A DNA stretch of 64,000 nucleotides from Fibrobacter sp. UWB11 (GTDB lineage Bacteria; Fibrobacterota; Fibrobacteria; Fibrobacterales; Fibrobacteraceae). The notes beneath the pieces were generated by a model that worked only from the letters and a program-made list of their open reading frames with translations, was not told the DNA's origin and made no database searches. Position numbers and translations under genes: made by a program. Location of the stretch: positions 620,001 through 684,000 of the forward strand of contig NZ_FSRT01000001.1 of NCBI RefSeq assembly GCF_900143015.1. The letters run 5' to 3'. Below, one piece after another: positions 17,013 to 25,427 of this stretch (positions within the stretch are counted from its first letter, which is position 1; each line of letters opens with the position of its first letter).

Positions 17013-18194
17013 ATGAATAAAATAATTTTATCATGCGTTTTATTGTTTGCGGGTGTCGCTTTTTCTGAAATTCGCCCGAAGTTGGACCTCTCTGGGATGG
17101 TGATGGTCCACGCTTATGCCGATTGGAATACGGATGAGCCTAAGGTTACGCACCGTTTTGAATCTATGCTAGATTTGGACTTTGACCTTCGTTTTAACGA
17201 TCGCTGGTCTGCATGGCTTGAACTCGAAGCGATGGGGATGGCGATGAACGGAATGGAGGATATGGAAGGAATGGACATGGGTGATGAATCGTCTATGGAT
17301 CCCGTAAATCCTGCTGTTGTCTTTAATGGCGCGTATATTCAATACACTCGTTCGGAACGCACTTTCTTTCGCGTTGGTGACTTGAAATTTTTTGAAGGTA
17401 TTTTCAAGAATTATTATGATTTCGGGGATCCGCGCGATGACGCTGCAGGCATTTCGCAAAAGACGATTCGCGGTTTAGAATTCCAGTGGAACGGATTGCA
17501 ATTTGATATAGGTTTTGGCACTGCGGGCAATGACCAAAGTTGCCATTACCATTTCATGTTTGGCGAGTACATGGGAATGGATTGTCTGGAAGGTTATACG
17601 TATGAAGTTCATGCGGCGTACGACTTAGAAATTGCAAATCAAGTTTTCCGTCCTTATTTTGATTACAAAAGCTATCAGCGTAAAGACTACAATGAACTTT
17701 ATGCAGGCTTGGATGTATCGCTATCTTTGGGAAACTTTGCTTTCCACGGGTTGTACGGATTTCATTCGGTATTCCTCGCAAGTAACGATGCTGTCTCGAA
17801 CCACGTCTTGCTTGTAGAACCGTCATTTGATATTTCGAGATTTTGCATAGTGGGCTCTTTGTTCTATGCGTTCATCGATGACCCTGTGCGCACAAGTCTA
17901 GAAATTACCTCGCGTCCGGAATACTTTTTTGCTTTCATTGAACCGAGTGTTGCCGTGAACGAGTTCTGGACCATCGGGCTTCCGCTGGAATTGCATACAA
18001 ATACATTAGATAAAAAGGACGACTTAGGCTCTGTACGCGTGGGTGGGCGATTCTACTTCAATGTGCCTGATTTCAAAATTGATATCATCTCGATGGTGCT
18101 TGTCGATATCCCGTATGGCGATGATTGGCCGTCCGAAGGGAATAAGAATGATCCTTCCTTTATTTTTGGTGTAGAAGCGATGTTTGATTTCTAG
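17013..18194 (+). CDS. Outer-membrane beta-barrel protein with Met-rich loop
   Basis: 393 residues from the ATG giving the signal peptide MNKIILSCVLLFAGVAFS; an upstream in-frame ATG lies inside the hairpin and is less likely. The rest alternates aromatic and polar residues, as in a beta-barrel, and ends in FDF, with the terminal aromatic expected for outer-membrane insertion. Near residues 70-95 a loop is rich in Met, Asp and Glu (MGMAMNGMEDMEGMDMGDES), a composition seen in copper-binding proteins. Together with the His-rich lipoprotein upstream this hints at metal handling, which is inference. A small secreted protein follows 8 nt later. Confidence 0.65.
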   Translation: MNKIILSCVLLFAGVAFSEIRPKLDLSGMVMVHAYADWNTDEPKVTHRFESMLDLDFDLRFNDRWSAWLELEAMGMAMNGMEDMEGMDMGDESSMDPVNPAVVFNGAYIQYTRSERTFFRVGDLKFFEGIFKNYYDFGDPRDDAAGISQKTIRGLEFQWNGLQFDIGFGTAGNDQSCHYHFMFGEYMGMDCLEGYTYEVHAAYDLEIANQVFRPYFDYKSYQRKDYNELYAGLDVSLSLGNFAFHGLYGFHSVFLASNDAVSNHVLLVEPSFDISRFCIVGSLFYAFIDDPVRTSLEITSRPEYFFAFIEPSVAVNEFWTIGLPLELHTNTLDKKDDLGSVRVGGRFYFNVPDFKIDIISMVLVDIPYGDDWPSEGNKNDPSFIFGVEAMFDF

Positions 18195-18202
18195 GAATTC
18201 AT

Positions 18203-18547
18203 ATGAAAAAGATTGTATTACTTTGTATTTTGCTGAGTTCCCTTGCGATGGCTCGTTTTGATTGCTGTGCCCGCAAACGCGCAACTGTCAAAAAAGAGGA
18301 AACGTCATTGACGTTTTCTGTGGGTGTAGTTCGCGCAGAAGATGAGTCCCTGCTGAAGAAGGCTTCATCTTCGCTTGCCAAGGAATCTATCACGTTACAG
18401 ATAAAAAAGTGGGATGCCAAAGAACACGCTAACGAGGCGCTTGCCAAGGGCTTTGTCGATGGCCTGTATATCGATAGCCTTTGGTTTAACTCGGATTCAG
18501 ATAAGAAAGAAGTTTTCTTGAGGCTGAAAAAAGAAATAGGAAAGTAA
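18203..18547 (+). CDS. Small secreted protein, operon partner of the barrel protein
   Basis: 114 residues with a signal peptide (MKKIVLLCILLSSLAMA), then FDCCARKR with two adjacent Cys, and a mixed charged mature part. It starts 8 nt after the barrel gene stop, so it is almost surely cotranscribed. No family is recognised. The vicinal Cys pair could bind metal or form a disulphide. Confidence 0.65.
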   Translation: MKKIVLLCILLSSLAMARFDCCARKRATVKKEETSLTFSVGVVRAEDESLLKKASSSLAKESITLQIKKWDAKEHANEALAKGFVDGLYIDSLWFNSDSDKKEVFLRLKKEIGK

Positions 18548-18592
18548 AATCGGCTGTCGCGCGGTCTTTGATTGTTCTATCTTTGCGTGGCT

Positions 18593-20008
18593 ATGGTTGA
18601 TGCTATTTTTAATAGGTTCTATAAACCTTCGAAATTCAAGAAGAACGGGGACGTGAAGGATGTGCTTGTGGTAGCACTTCCGATGCTTCTGTCCATGTCG
18701 TTTGATACGTTCATGACGTTCATCGATCGCTTGTTCCTCTCGAAACTTGGCCCCGCTGAAATGAATGCGGCGCTTGGGGCGGGGGCGGTGCAGCTTGCGC
18801 TCACGATGTTTTTTACGGGGGCGATTAGCTATACGACGGCAATGGTGGCGCAGCGCCTGGGCGGTAAAAAACGCTGGGATTGCGCCCGCGTGTTCATGCA
18901 GTCGGTGTACCTGTCGCTGATTTCAGTGCCGCTTTTGTACCTCACGATTCCGCTGGGGCATTTTGCGTTTGGACTGGAGCATTTGCCGGCGGACCAGCTT
19001 GAATACCAGAAGACGTATTTTAACATTTTGATGTTCGGTGGTGTAATCAACTTGTTGCGTAATGCCGCGCCGTGCTTCTTTAGCGGTATTGGCGAAACCA
19101 AGGTCGTGATGAAGGCTGCTTTCGTTGGCATGATTGTGAACGTGGCCTGCAACTTTGTATTGATTTATGGCTACGGTCCGATTCCTGCGATGGGCGTTGC
19201 GGGCGCTGCTTATGGCACGCTCATTGGCAATGTGGTTTCTACGGTGATTCTGTTTGCGAAGTTCTTTAGCAATAGTTGCCACCGCCGTTTCCGCACGCGT
19301 TTTGCGTTTGCGTTTAGCTGGCCATTGACCCGTGAACTTTTACAAAAGGGCATTCCGTCTGGCGTCGAGATGTTCTTGAACATGGCAGCGTTCCAGTCGT
19401 TGATTTTGATGTTCCATGCGCTTGGGCCTGAGGCGGCGACCGCGTCTTCGATCATGTTCAACTGGGACTTGGTGGCGTATGTGCCGCTGATGGGGTTGGA
19501 AGTTGCGTCGACGAGTTTGGTGGGGCGCTATGTGGGTGCCAAGAATGCCGCTGCGGCGACGCGTTCGACTTATTCTGGGCTTAAACTCGGCTGGGGCTAT
19601 TCCTTGGTGATGGGTATTTTCTTCATCTTCTTGCCGGGAGTGCTGACGGATATCTTTAAGCCGGATGTTGCCGAGGCTACGGAAAGTGCGCTTGCGATTT
19701 TTAATGCGGCTCGTCCGATGAGCATGTTCATGTTGCGAATAGCGACGTTCTACATCTTTGTTGAAGTCCTGCTTGTGATTTATGCAGGCGCGCTTCGCGG
19801 TGCAGGCGATACGGTTTGGGTGATGTTTGCGTGCGGTATCATGAACTGGTTCGTGGCGATTGCCTTGTACATCGTGGCTTACGTCTTCCATCTGCCGGCC
19901 CATTACGCTTGGATTGTCGTGGTTGCCGTTTATAGCACGGCTCCGGTGATTTTTTGGCGCCGTTGGAAGAGTGGCAAGTGGCGCAGACACGTGATGAACG
20001 CTAAGTAA
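18593..20008 (+). CDS. MATE-family multidrug/Na+ exporter
   Basis: 471 residues from the ATG giving MVDAIFNRFYKPSKF; an earlier in-frame codon would add seven residues. It has twelve predicted membrane segments in two similar halves. Family landmarks are VALPMLLSMSFDTFMTFIDRLFLSKLG in helix 1 and the GIPSGVEMFLN start of the second half (about residue 255). It should export cationic compounds using Na+ or H+. A TATCTT box lies 9 nt before the ATG without a ribosome-binding site. A terminator follows directly. Confidence 0.88.
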   Translation: MVDAIFNRFYKPSKFKKNGDVKDVLVVALPMLLSMSFDTFMTFIDRLFLSKLGPAEMNAALGAGAVQLALTMFFTGAISYTTAMVAQRLGGKKRWDCARVFMQSVYLSLISVPLLYLTIPLGHFAFGLEHLPADQLEYQKTYFNILMFGGVINLLRNAAPCFFSGIGETKVVMKAAFVGMIVNVACNFVLIYGYGPIPAMGVAGAAYGTLIGNVVSTVILFAKFFSNSCHRRFRTRFAFAFSWPLTRELLQKGIPSGVEMFLNMAAFQSLILMFHALGPEAATASSIMFNWDLVAYVPLMGLEVASTSLVGRYVGAKNAAAATRSTYSGLKLGWGYSLVMGIFFIFLPGVLTDIFKPDVAEATESALAIFNAARPMSMFMLRIATFYIFVEVLLVIYAGALRGAGDTVWVMFACGIMNWFVAIALYIVAYVFHLPAHYAWIVVVAVYSTAPVIFWRRWKSGKWRRHVMNAK

Positions 20009-20039
20009 AGCTCAAAAATCGTAGATTTGGGGCTTTTTT
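20007..20039 (+). terminator. Rho-independent terminator of the MATE gene
   Basis: AAAGCTC pairs with GGGCTTT (one G-U), with an inner AAATC/GATTT stem, followed by TTTTTT. It begins at the stop codon of the MATE gene. Confidence 0.8.
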
Positions 20040-20155
20040 ACAACTTTTAACTAGGCTTATCGAAGTGCTGTAGGTATATTTATAAGACCTGCGGCATTTT
20101 TGTTTTTGGTGTGGGCTATTTTTGCAGAGGTCGTGGGTGAGGATTGGAATTGGAT

Positions 20156-21568
20156 ATGAAAAAGAATCACGTCATTGCGAGTATCGTGGCGCTCGCCTCT
20201 ATCGCTTTTGCTGCCCCGCCGTCTAATTTTAGCGGTTGGGATCTCGTTTTTGAAGACAATTTTGATGGAACTTCTTTGGATAAAAAGAAGTGGAATCCGA
20301 CTTATAACTGGGGCCCTACGCACAACCACCGCGCCTATTGTGCCGAAGAAAACGTAATTGTATCCGATGGTACACTCAAGCTCAAGGGCGAAAAGAAGAA
20401 ACATCCTAAGGCTACGGGGGACCGCTCTAAGGCGAAGTTCAACAACAAAGAAATCCCTGTTGATTACACTTCGGGTGCGATTGACACGAAGGGTAAATTT
20501 GAGGTCAAGTACGGCTATATCGAAGGCCGTTTCAAGGCCCCTTGGCAAAAGGGAACTTGGCCTGCGTTCTGGACGTTGCAAGACGGCTGGCCTCCAGAAA
20601 TTGATATTCTTGAAATTCCTGCATCGCGCAAGCAGCACCATTACTACTTGCATTACACCGACCCGAGTTGGTACAACAGTCATGGTTCGGCGTGGGATCA
20701 CGAAGCCTCTTTTGGCGGACATAAGGATGACAATGTGGACCGCTCGGCGGACTTCCACACGTATGCTGTGGAATGGGATGAGTCCACGCTTAGCTTCTAT
20801 TTTGACGACAAAAAGTTTGCAAGTTACAATCGCCCGACCGAAATCAAGCAGCTTTCGGCTCAGTACATCATCGTGAATTTGGCGATTGGTGGCTGGGCAG
20901 GTGACGATATCGAAATTACGTCGGACAAACCTGCATATTTTGAAGCGGACTGGGTGCGTGTATGGCAGGCGAAACCCGCAAAGCCCGATACCGTGCGCAT
21001 CATGTCGATGAATTTTGGTACATGCATGACGAGGACTGCTGAAGATAAACTTGCTCTTGGCGACTGCAGTGGTGATAATGCGATTGCGACGATAACTCCG
21101 CTTTCTTCGACGACTTACCGCATCAATTTTGGCGATATCTCGCTAGATACGCCGAATGAGTCAACCGATGCGGGTGTGACGATGGGGCTATACAAGTGGA
21201 ACGGCGGCGGGCATCAAAAGGTGGTTATGGAAAAGCAATCCGGCTATGAGGGCTCCGTGGTGCGCATGAAAATGCAACACAGCAATATGTATCTGCGAGC
21301 AACGACGGATGGCGAACGCGTGGTGCAAAGTTGGGCTGATGACTGGGAATGGAACCAGATGTGGCGCTTGCTCAAGTCGGGTGATGAAATCCCGACGAAG
21401 GATCCTACGATTGGTTTGCGCGATGTCTCGCGAACACAAGCCCCTGCTTATGGCGCCAAAGTTTTCCGCAAGAATGGGATGCTTTACGTACAGTTCGGCG
21501 ACGGGCTGCGGGGCGATAATTCCCGCGAAACCCGCACCTACGATTTCAAAGGTCGTTTGCAAAAGTAA
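20156..21568 (+). CDS. Secreted GH16-family beta-glucanase with C-terminal trefoil-like and secretion modules
   Basis: 470 residues from the ATG after GGATTGG; the signal peptide is MKKNHVIASIVALASIAFA. The GH16 domain covers about 25-275: DLVFEDNFDG, the catalytic EIDILE (E148 nucleophile, D150, E153 acid/base), FHTYAVEWDE and FEADWVRVWQ. GH16 enzymes cut beta-1,3 or mixed-linked beta-1,3/1,4 glucans. Residues about 285-410 (CMTRTAEDK, MYLRATTDGERVV, QMWRLL) look like a ricin/trefoil carbohydrate-binding module. The end (GLRDVSRTQAP, VQFGDGLRGDNS, YDFKGRLQK) resembles the C-terminal modules of other secreted Fibrobacter enzymes. It is convergent with the next gene, 3 nt apart. Confidence 0.9.
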   Translation: MKKNHVIASIVALASIAFAAPPSNFSGWDLVFEDNFDGTSLDKKKWNPTYNWGPTHNHRAYCAEENVIVSDGTLKLKGEKKKHPKATGDRSKAKFNNKEIPVDYTSGAIDTKGKFEVKYGYIEGRFKAPWQKGTWPAFWTLQDGWPPEIDILEIPASRKQHHYYLHYTDPSWYNSHGSAWDHEASFGGHKDDNVDRSADFHTYAVEWDESTLSFYFDDKKFASYNRPTEIKQLSAQYIIVNLAIGGWAGDDIEITSDKPAYFEADWVRVWQAKPAKPDTVRIMSMNFGTCMTRTAEDKLALGDCSGDNAIATITPLSSTTYRINFGDISLDTPNESTDAGVTMGLYKWNGGGHQKVVMEKQSGYEGSVVRMKMQHSNMYLRATTDGERVVQSWADDWEWNQMWRLLKSGDEIPTKDPTIGLRDVSRTQAPAYGAKVFRKNGMLYVQFGDGLRGDNSRETRTYDFKGRLQK

Positions 21569-21571
21569 GAA

Positions 21572-22342
21572 CTATTCTTTTCTTTTGTATCCGCTGAGCC
21601 CGAGTAAAATCAGGGCCGGCGTATAGAAGTACCATACAAAGTTGTTGGCGACAGTCGCCACAATTTCTTGAACGCTGTGGTCATCGCCGGTTGCAAGTGA
21701 AATGCCCACGCAGGCGTCACAGCAGAAGAATAAAATCATGCCGCGCTTGATGTTTCTCGCGTTTTTGGCTGGGAAATAGCCCTTGCTCGGAACTTTGCAA
21801 GCAACAACTAGCGAGCAAATGAGGAATGCTGCGTAAGTTCCGATAATCGGGACTATCGGTCCTTCAAAAATGCGGAACAGGTGAAGTGCATTTAAAATGA
21901 ACAAAACCGCGAATGGAATGCAAAGAATCCATGGTGAGCTGTTGTCAGTATCGCTCGTGCGCGTGTGACGGTAAATGAACAACGCCTGCACGACCATGAA
22001 AAAGCAGATGCCGAGTAACGTGTAATCGCTGCGGTGCTCAAGAATAGGGGCGTAATTGTGCATGATTTTCAAACAAAAATCTGCACAAAGCGCCATTGCA
22101 AAACCAGCCTGCAAAAAGCTGCGGTCGCGCTTGCAAAGACAATTCTCGCCGATGAAAAATACGACAATCGTCATGATTGCGGTAACGGCGAACTTGGCTA
22201 TGTTCTGGTAGTTGCTGCTTTCGACGAGACATTGCTCGACGGCACCGCAGTTGTAAAATACAAGCCAATCCTTCACGAAGAAAGAAATCATGAGGATAGT
22301 AATGATAACTAAAAGTGATTTTATGAGTGTTTTCTTATTCAT
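21572..22342 (-). CDS. YhhN-like membrane protein
   Basis: 256 residues from the ATG giving MNKKTLIKSLL; a TTG three codons upstream lies within the promoter. It has seven or eight hydrophobic segments. AMALCADFCLKI, LLGICFFMVVQALFIYRH and MILFFCCDACVGISLA match the spacing of the YhhN/TMEM86 family, whose studied members hydrolyse lysoplasmalogen. That assignment is moderate. TATATT lies exactly 7 nt before the ATG, so the mRNA is probably leaderless. Confidence 0.65.
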   Translation of the reverse strand: MNKKTLIKSLLVIITILMISFFVKDWLVFYNCGAVEQCLVESSNYQNIAKFAVTAIMTIVVFFIGENCLCKRDRSFLQAGFAMALCADFCLKIMHNYAPILEHRSDYTLLGICFFMVVQALFIYRHTRTSDTDNSSPWILCIPFAVLFILNALHLFRIFEGPIVPIIGTYAAFLICSLVVACKVPSKGYFPAKNARNIKRGMILFFCCDACVGISLATGDDHSVQEIVATVANNFVWYFYTPALILLGLSGYKRKE

Positions 22343-22390
22343 GGGGTGCAATATAATTAATTTGTTTTTTTTAGTTCCGGTGATAAAATT

Positions 22391-22630
22391 TTATTTGAGT
22401 TCAACGAGCTCAAAACGATATTTTTGCTTGACGTCCGGATATTTTTCATGATCGACTTCGCTTAGAAACATGGACTTTTCGCGGAGCCAAACCGTATTGT
22501 CGCCATAAAGAGCGCGGTAAATGACGTATTCATCTTCGGTCTCTGAATGTTTGGCGATACCTTCGACGATATAGAAACGATTTTTGAAGTGCCTGTAAAC
22601 GGCGTGGATTTTGAGTTCTCTATTTTCCAT
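22391..22630 (-). CDS. DUF1653 family protein
   Basis: 79 residues with the full DUF1653 pattern: [20 protein letters not shown], then [25 protein letters not shown] and a closing RFELVEL. The family is small, cytoplasmic and SH3-like, and its function is not established. Minus strand, 48 nt downstream of the YhhN-like gene start in the same direction. Confidence 0.85.
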   Translation of the reverse strand: MENRELKIHAVYRHFKNRFYIVEGIAKHSETEDEYVIYRALYGDNTVWLREKSMFLSEVDHEKYPDVKQKYRFELVELK

Positions 22631-22769
22631 AAATTTTATCCCAAATAATCAAGATTGATTTTTTTTCACGTTCTTGCGACTTGTTACAATTCGTGAAAAT
22701 CTCTTTTACATCATGCGTAAATTTTTGAAATGCAAAAATTTATTTGTTTGGTAATTTACCTTATTTCGT

Positions 22770-22797
22770 GCGAATTCGCAAGAGCTTTTGTTATATT
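22770..22797 (+). promoter_or_regulatory. Promoter region of the RelA/SpoT-type gene with a perfect palindrome
   Basis: GCGAATTCGC (22770-22779), a perfect 10-bp palindrome, lies 12 nt before TATATT (22792-22797). The palindrome covers the -35 position and could be an operator. The leader to the ATG at 22838 is about 34 nt and holds GGGAG. Confidence 0.4.
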
Positions 22798-22837
22798 ACT
22801 TTTTGTAAGCCATTCTAAATTGGCTTCGGGAGTAAAA

Positions 22838-23824
22838 ATGATTTCTTTGAATGACTACTTGTTTTCTGGAAATACGGTGCTAAAAATTTTGCATCAATAT
22901 TCGAATGATCTCAGAAACAGCGCGAAGGAAACTCATAATAGTATCGACCTTGCTCATTCAAATTTTCTGATACAGATTATTGAACTTTTGGAGCATAACG
23001 ACTTCTTGACCTCGCAGTCTCAAAGAATAAAAGAGTTCTACAAGTACATGACGAGGGAGTATCCATTCCTTGCTTTTACGTTTAAAGGACGAATAAAGTC
23101 TTTAATCCGTGCCGAAGAAAAATTCAACGGATATATACTTGAATTTATCTATAATTACTACCAAAAGAACGGAACGTTCCCGTCTGAAGCCGAAATTAAA
23201 AGTAAGCTGAACTTCCGTGACTTGATTGCTTACCGTATTGTAATATCGATGCCCGCTTGCCATATCAAAAAGGGCGAGGACCGCACTGAAGTTGAACGGA
23301 AATATCTCTACGAAATCGCAAACGTCATGCCCGAGTTTTTGGAAGAACGTGGATTTACTCCGGAAATTTCTCGACATAAGGATGGCGGTCATTGCGATTT
23401 GCTAAAAGAAGCCGTTCAACCCTATTATCATGATTCGGTGGCGACTCCGCGAAGCTCCGGTTATCAATCGTTGCATATAACGATGTATGACAATCTTGCT
23501 CGTTGCTATACGGAAGTGCAACTTAGAACAAAGGATATGGATGACTTTGCAGAAATTGGTGAAGCAAACCACTTCGGTTACGAGAAAACGCAAGAAACAA
23601 GACGTTCCAAGCATGACCAAATCCCAAGTGGCGAATGTGTTTATTTTGACGAAGCGTACGAACGTTTGACAAAATTGCAGGAACTCGAACTTGCAAAACT
23701 TGATGTGAACATGTTCAAGGCTATCAACAACCAATTGATTAACGATGGTTGCGGACTTTTCAGAGGCAGACAGATTTTGCCGTTCGAACACTTGTCAAGA
23801 TTCCAAAACGACTTGATAGATTAG
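22838..23824 (+). CDS. RelA/SpoT-type (p)ppGpp synthetase, small alarmone synthetase-like
   Basis: 328 residues from the ATG after GGGAG; a longer frame upstream would run through the promoter. The N-terminal 110 residues are helical. The synthetase domain lies at about 115-275: FKGRIKSLIRAEEK, NFRDLIAYRIVIS (RD-x3-R), SSGYQSLHITMYD and YTEVQLRTKDMDDFAE (E-x-Q-x-RT). There is no HD hydrolase domain and no ACT/TGS part, so it is a stand-alone synthetase. It should pyrophosphorylate GTP/GDP, though toxic family members modify tRNA instead and sequence alone does not decide. A membrane protein gene follows 46 nt later. Confidence 0.8.
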   Translation: MISLNDYLFSGNTVLKILHQYSNDLRNSAKETHNSIDLAHSNFLIQIIELLEHNDFLTSQSQRIKEFYKYMTREYPFLAFTFKGRIKSLIRAEEKFNGYILEFIYNYYQKNGTFPSEAEIKSKLNFRDLIAYRIVISMPACHIKKGEDRTEVERKYLYEIANVMPEFLEERGFTPEISRHKDGGHCDLLKEAVQPYYHDSVATPRSSGYQSLHITMYDNLARCYTEVQLRTKDMDDFAEIGEANHFGYEKTQETRRSKHDQIPSGECVYFDEAYERLTKLQELELAKLDVNMFKAINNQLINDGCGLFRGRQILPFEHLSRFQNDLID

Positions 23825-23870
23825 AAACTTTTTGCGATATTTATGGATGCAAAAAGGAGAATGTCGGATT

Positions 23871-24578
23871 ATGGATACTCAGTTGTGGAAACAAGTGACA
23901 AATTGCTTGACGAAGAAAAAAGTTATTGTAGTTGTTATTGTCTTCGTGCTCTTTGTGGGCTTGTTTTTTGCAACTAAATCCGTTGTGAAAATGTTGCTGC
24001 CTTCTGATTCTCGTAAAACTCAGATTACGAGTGAATTTGTATCGAGTCAAATTAACGGGATTTCGGAACTTGCGACACTCCATCACCATTACCGAAAAGT
24101 TGCCAATTATCAGGATGCGAAAAAGCTCTTGGTCTATATGCCCGATTGGCGGATTAATAAGTCTATCAAGGAATTTTCTTTAATATATCAAGGCGATGTC
24201 AAGATGGGTTACGACTTGACAAACGTTAAAATTGAAGTAGACTCTGTGACAAGGACTATTTTTATCCATCTCCCAGAACCGAAAATTTTGAGCCATAGTA
24301 TTGACTTTGAAAGTATTCAAGTTCTATGGGAAAGACAAGGCTGGTTCAACGACATCAAGTTTGAAGACTTTAAGCAGTTCTTTATTTCAGAACAAAAGAA
24401 ATACGAAAAAGAAAACTATGATGAGTTGAAGCGTTTGGCGAGTGAACGCGCTCAAAAAATTATTCGCTTAAATCTTGGCTCGAATATCAAGTTGGTTGAA
24501 TCGCCTGAGAGTGACGAGAAATCGTTTATAGACAGATGGATTCGCCCCGAAGACGGATATCGGATAAAAATGCCGTAA
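23871..24578 (+). CDS. DUF4230 membrane-anchored protein
   Basis: 235 residues from the ATG giving MDTQLWKQV; AAGGAG lies 12 nt upstream. One N-terminal membrane segment (KKKVIVVVIVFVLFVGLFF, about 18-36) anchors a DUF4230-type domain (ISELATLHHHYRKVANYQDA, EFSLIYQGDVKMGYDL, IFIHLPEPKILSHSI). The domain probably faces the periplasm. Function is unknown. It follows the alarmone-synthetase gene closely and may share its transcript. Confidence 0.7.
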   Translation: MDTQLWKQVTNCLTKKKVIVVVIVFVLFVGLFFATKSVVKMLLPSDSRKTQITSEFVSSQINGISELATLHHHYRKVANYQDAKKLLVYMPDWRINKSIKEFSLIYQGDVKMGYDLTNVKIEVDSVTRTIFIHLPEPKILSHSIDFESIQVLWERQGWFNDIKFEDFKQFFISEQKKYEKENYDELKRLASERAQKIIRLNLGSNIKLVESPESDEKSFIDRWIRPEDGYRIKMP

Positions 24579-24605
24579 AGTTTTATTGCTCTTGTTGCCG
24601 CTAAA

Positions 24606-24664
24606 TTGACAATTCTTTTGATTTGTCAAATTTTGACATTTATAAAATGTATAATATTGTCAAA
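24606..24664 (+). promoter_or_regulatory. Promoter with two TTGACA/TGTCAA inverted repeats
   Basis: TTGACAA (24606-24612) with TTGTCAA (24623-24629), and TTTGACA (24632-24638) with TGTCAAA (24658-24664), flank a TATAAT (24650-24655). Four half-sites of one type around a consensus -10 look like a repressor-controlled promoter for the small membrane protein at 24677. Confidence 0.5.
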
Positions 24665-24676
24665 AAGGTGGTAAAA

Positions 24677-24847
24677 ATGGAACAATTACTTTTTGGCTTG
24701 TTGATGTTTATCTATTTGTATTTGATTTTTGAAGTATCCTGTTATGTGGCGTCTGGCTTATGGAATTTGATACTGAAAACGTTATTCAGGGGCAGGCGCT
24801 TTTTGAAACTGTATGCTACGGATATTTCGCACCGGGAATGTCTTTGA
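24677..24847 (+). CDS. Small membrane protein (56 aa)
   Basis: Starts at an ATG preceded by AAGGTGG. Residues about 3-30 (LLFGLLMFIYLYLIFEVSCYV) form one membrane segment followed by a basic region (LFRGRRFLK). It overlaps the convergent GNAT gene by 32 nt, which lowers confidence, but it has a consensus TATAAT promoter with paired operators. No family recognised. Confidence 0.45.
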   Translation: MEQLLFGLLMFIYLYLIFEVSCYVASGLWNLILKTLFRGRRFLKLYATDISHRECL

Positions 24848-25346
24848 GAATTTCTTTCCAAAAATCGCGGAATTCTTTGTCGGTGACGGTTCCACCTGCG
24901 GTGAGTAGACGGTAATGTTCGCCTTGCCAAACGTAATCGACGGGGACTGCTTCAAAGCCGTTGCGTTGGTAAAAGTTGCGGCGGCGGTTCCTGCGTTCGA
25001 GTTCCTCGGCATCTTTGGAATCTTCTTCGACTTCGATATCGACGACAATGCGAGAGTCCGGATGCTTTTCGCGGATGGCCTGCAAAATTTGAGAGCCGTA
25101 CCCGCGACAGCGTAGTTCTGGTTTTACTGCAAAATAGACGATGTTCGTGATATCCCCATGCGAAATGGAATTTGAAAACCCGCAGAAAGAATCTTCATCG
25201 AAAAATGCCCAAAATTCTCGCTTGATTTTGTCATCGAGCAAATGCTTTATTGGAATGCGTTCGTTCGCCGGGAACGCCGATTCGTACAGCGCCTTGATCT
25301 GCGGAAACCAGGGGGCATCTCTTGTGACATCGAAAAACTGGAGCAT
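24816..25346 (-). CDS. GNAT-family N-acetyltransferase
   Basis: 176 residues. The acetyl-CoA loop is seen as AVKPELRCRGYGSQILQAI (about 74-92), with the preceding strand ITNIVYF and the later NFYQRNGFE (Y/F-x-K/R-x-GF). It should transfer an acetyl group to a small molecule or protein; the substrate is unknown. TATTCT lies 8 nt before the ATG with no ribosome-binding site, suggesting a leaderless mRNA. Confidence 0.82.
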   Translation of the reverse strand: MLQFFDVTRDAPWFPQIKALYESAFPANERIPIKHLLDDKIKREFWAFFDEDSFCGFSNSISHGDITNIVYFAVKPELRCRGYGSQILQAIREKHPDSRIVVDIEVEEDSKDAEELERRNRRRNFYQRNGFEAVPVDYVWQGEHYRLLTAGGTVTDKEFRDFWKEILKDIPGAKYP

Positions 25347-25427
25347 TTGCAGAAAGAATAGGATAATGAGTCTTGTGTGTCAAGTTTGCAAATGTAATCC
25401 TGTGTCTTTTAGTATATATTTATTCTT

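Noticed and set aside
20166-20185. A REP-like string (CACGTCATTGCGAG) in the GH16 gene
   Set aside because: It lacks the second arm of the palindrome and simply encodes part of the signal peptide; taken as chance.
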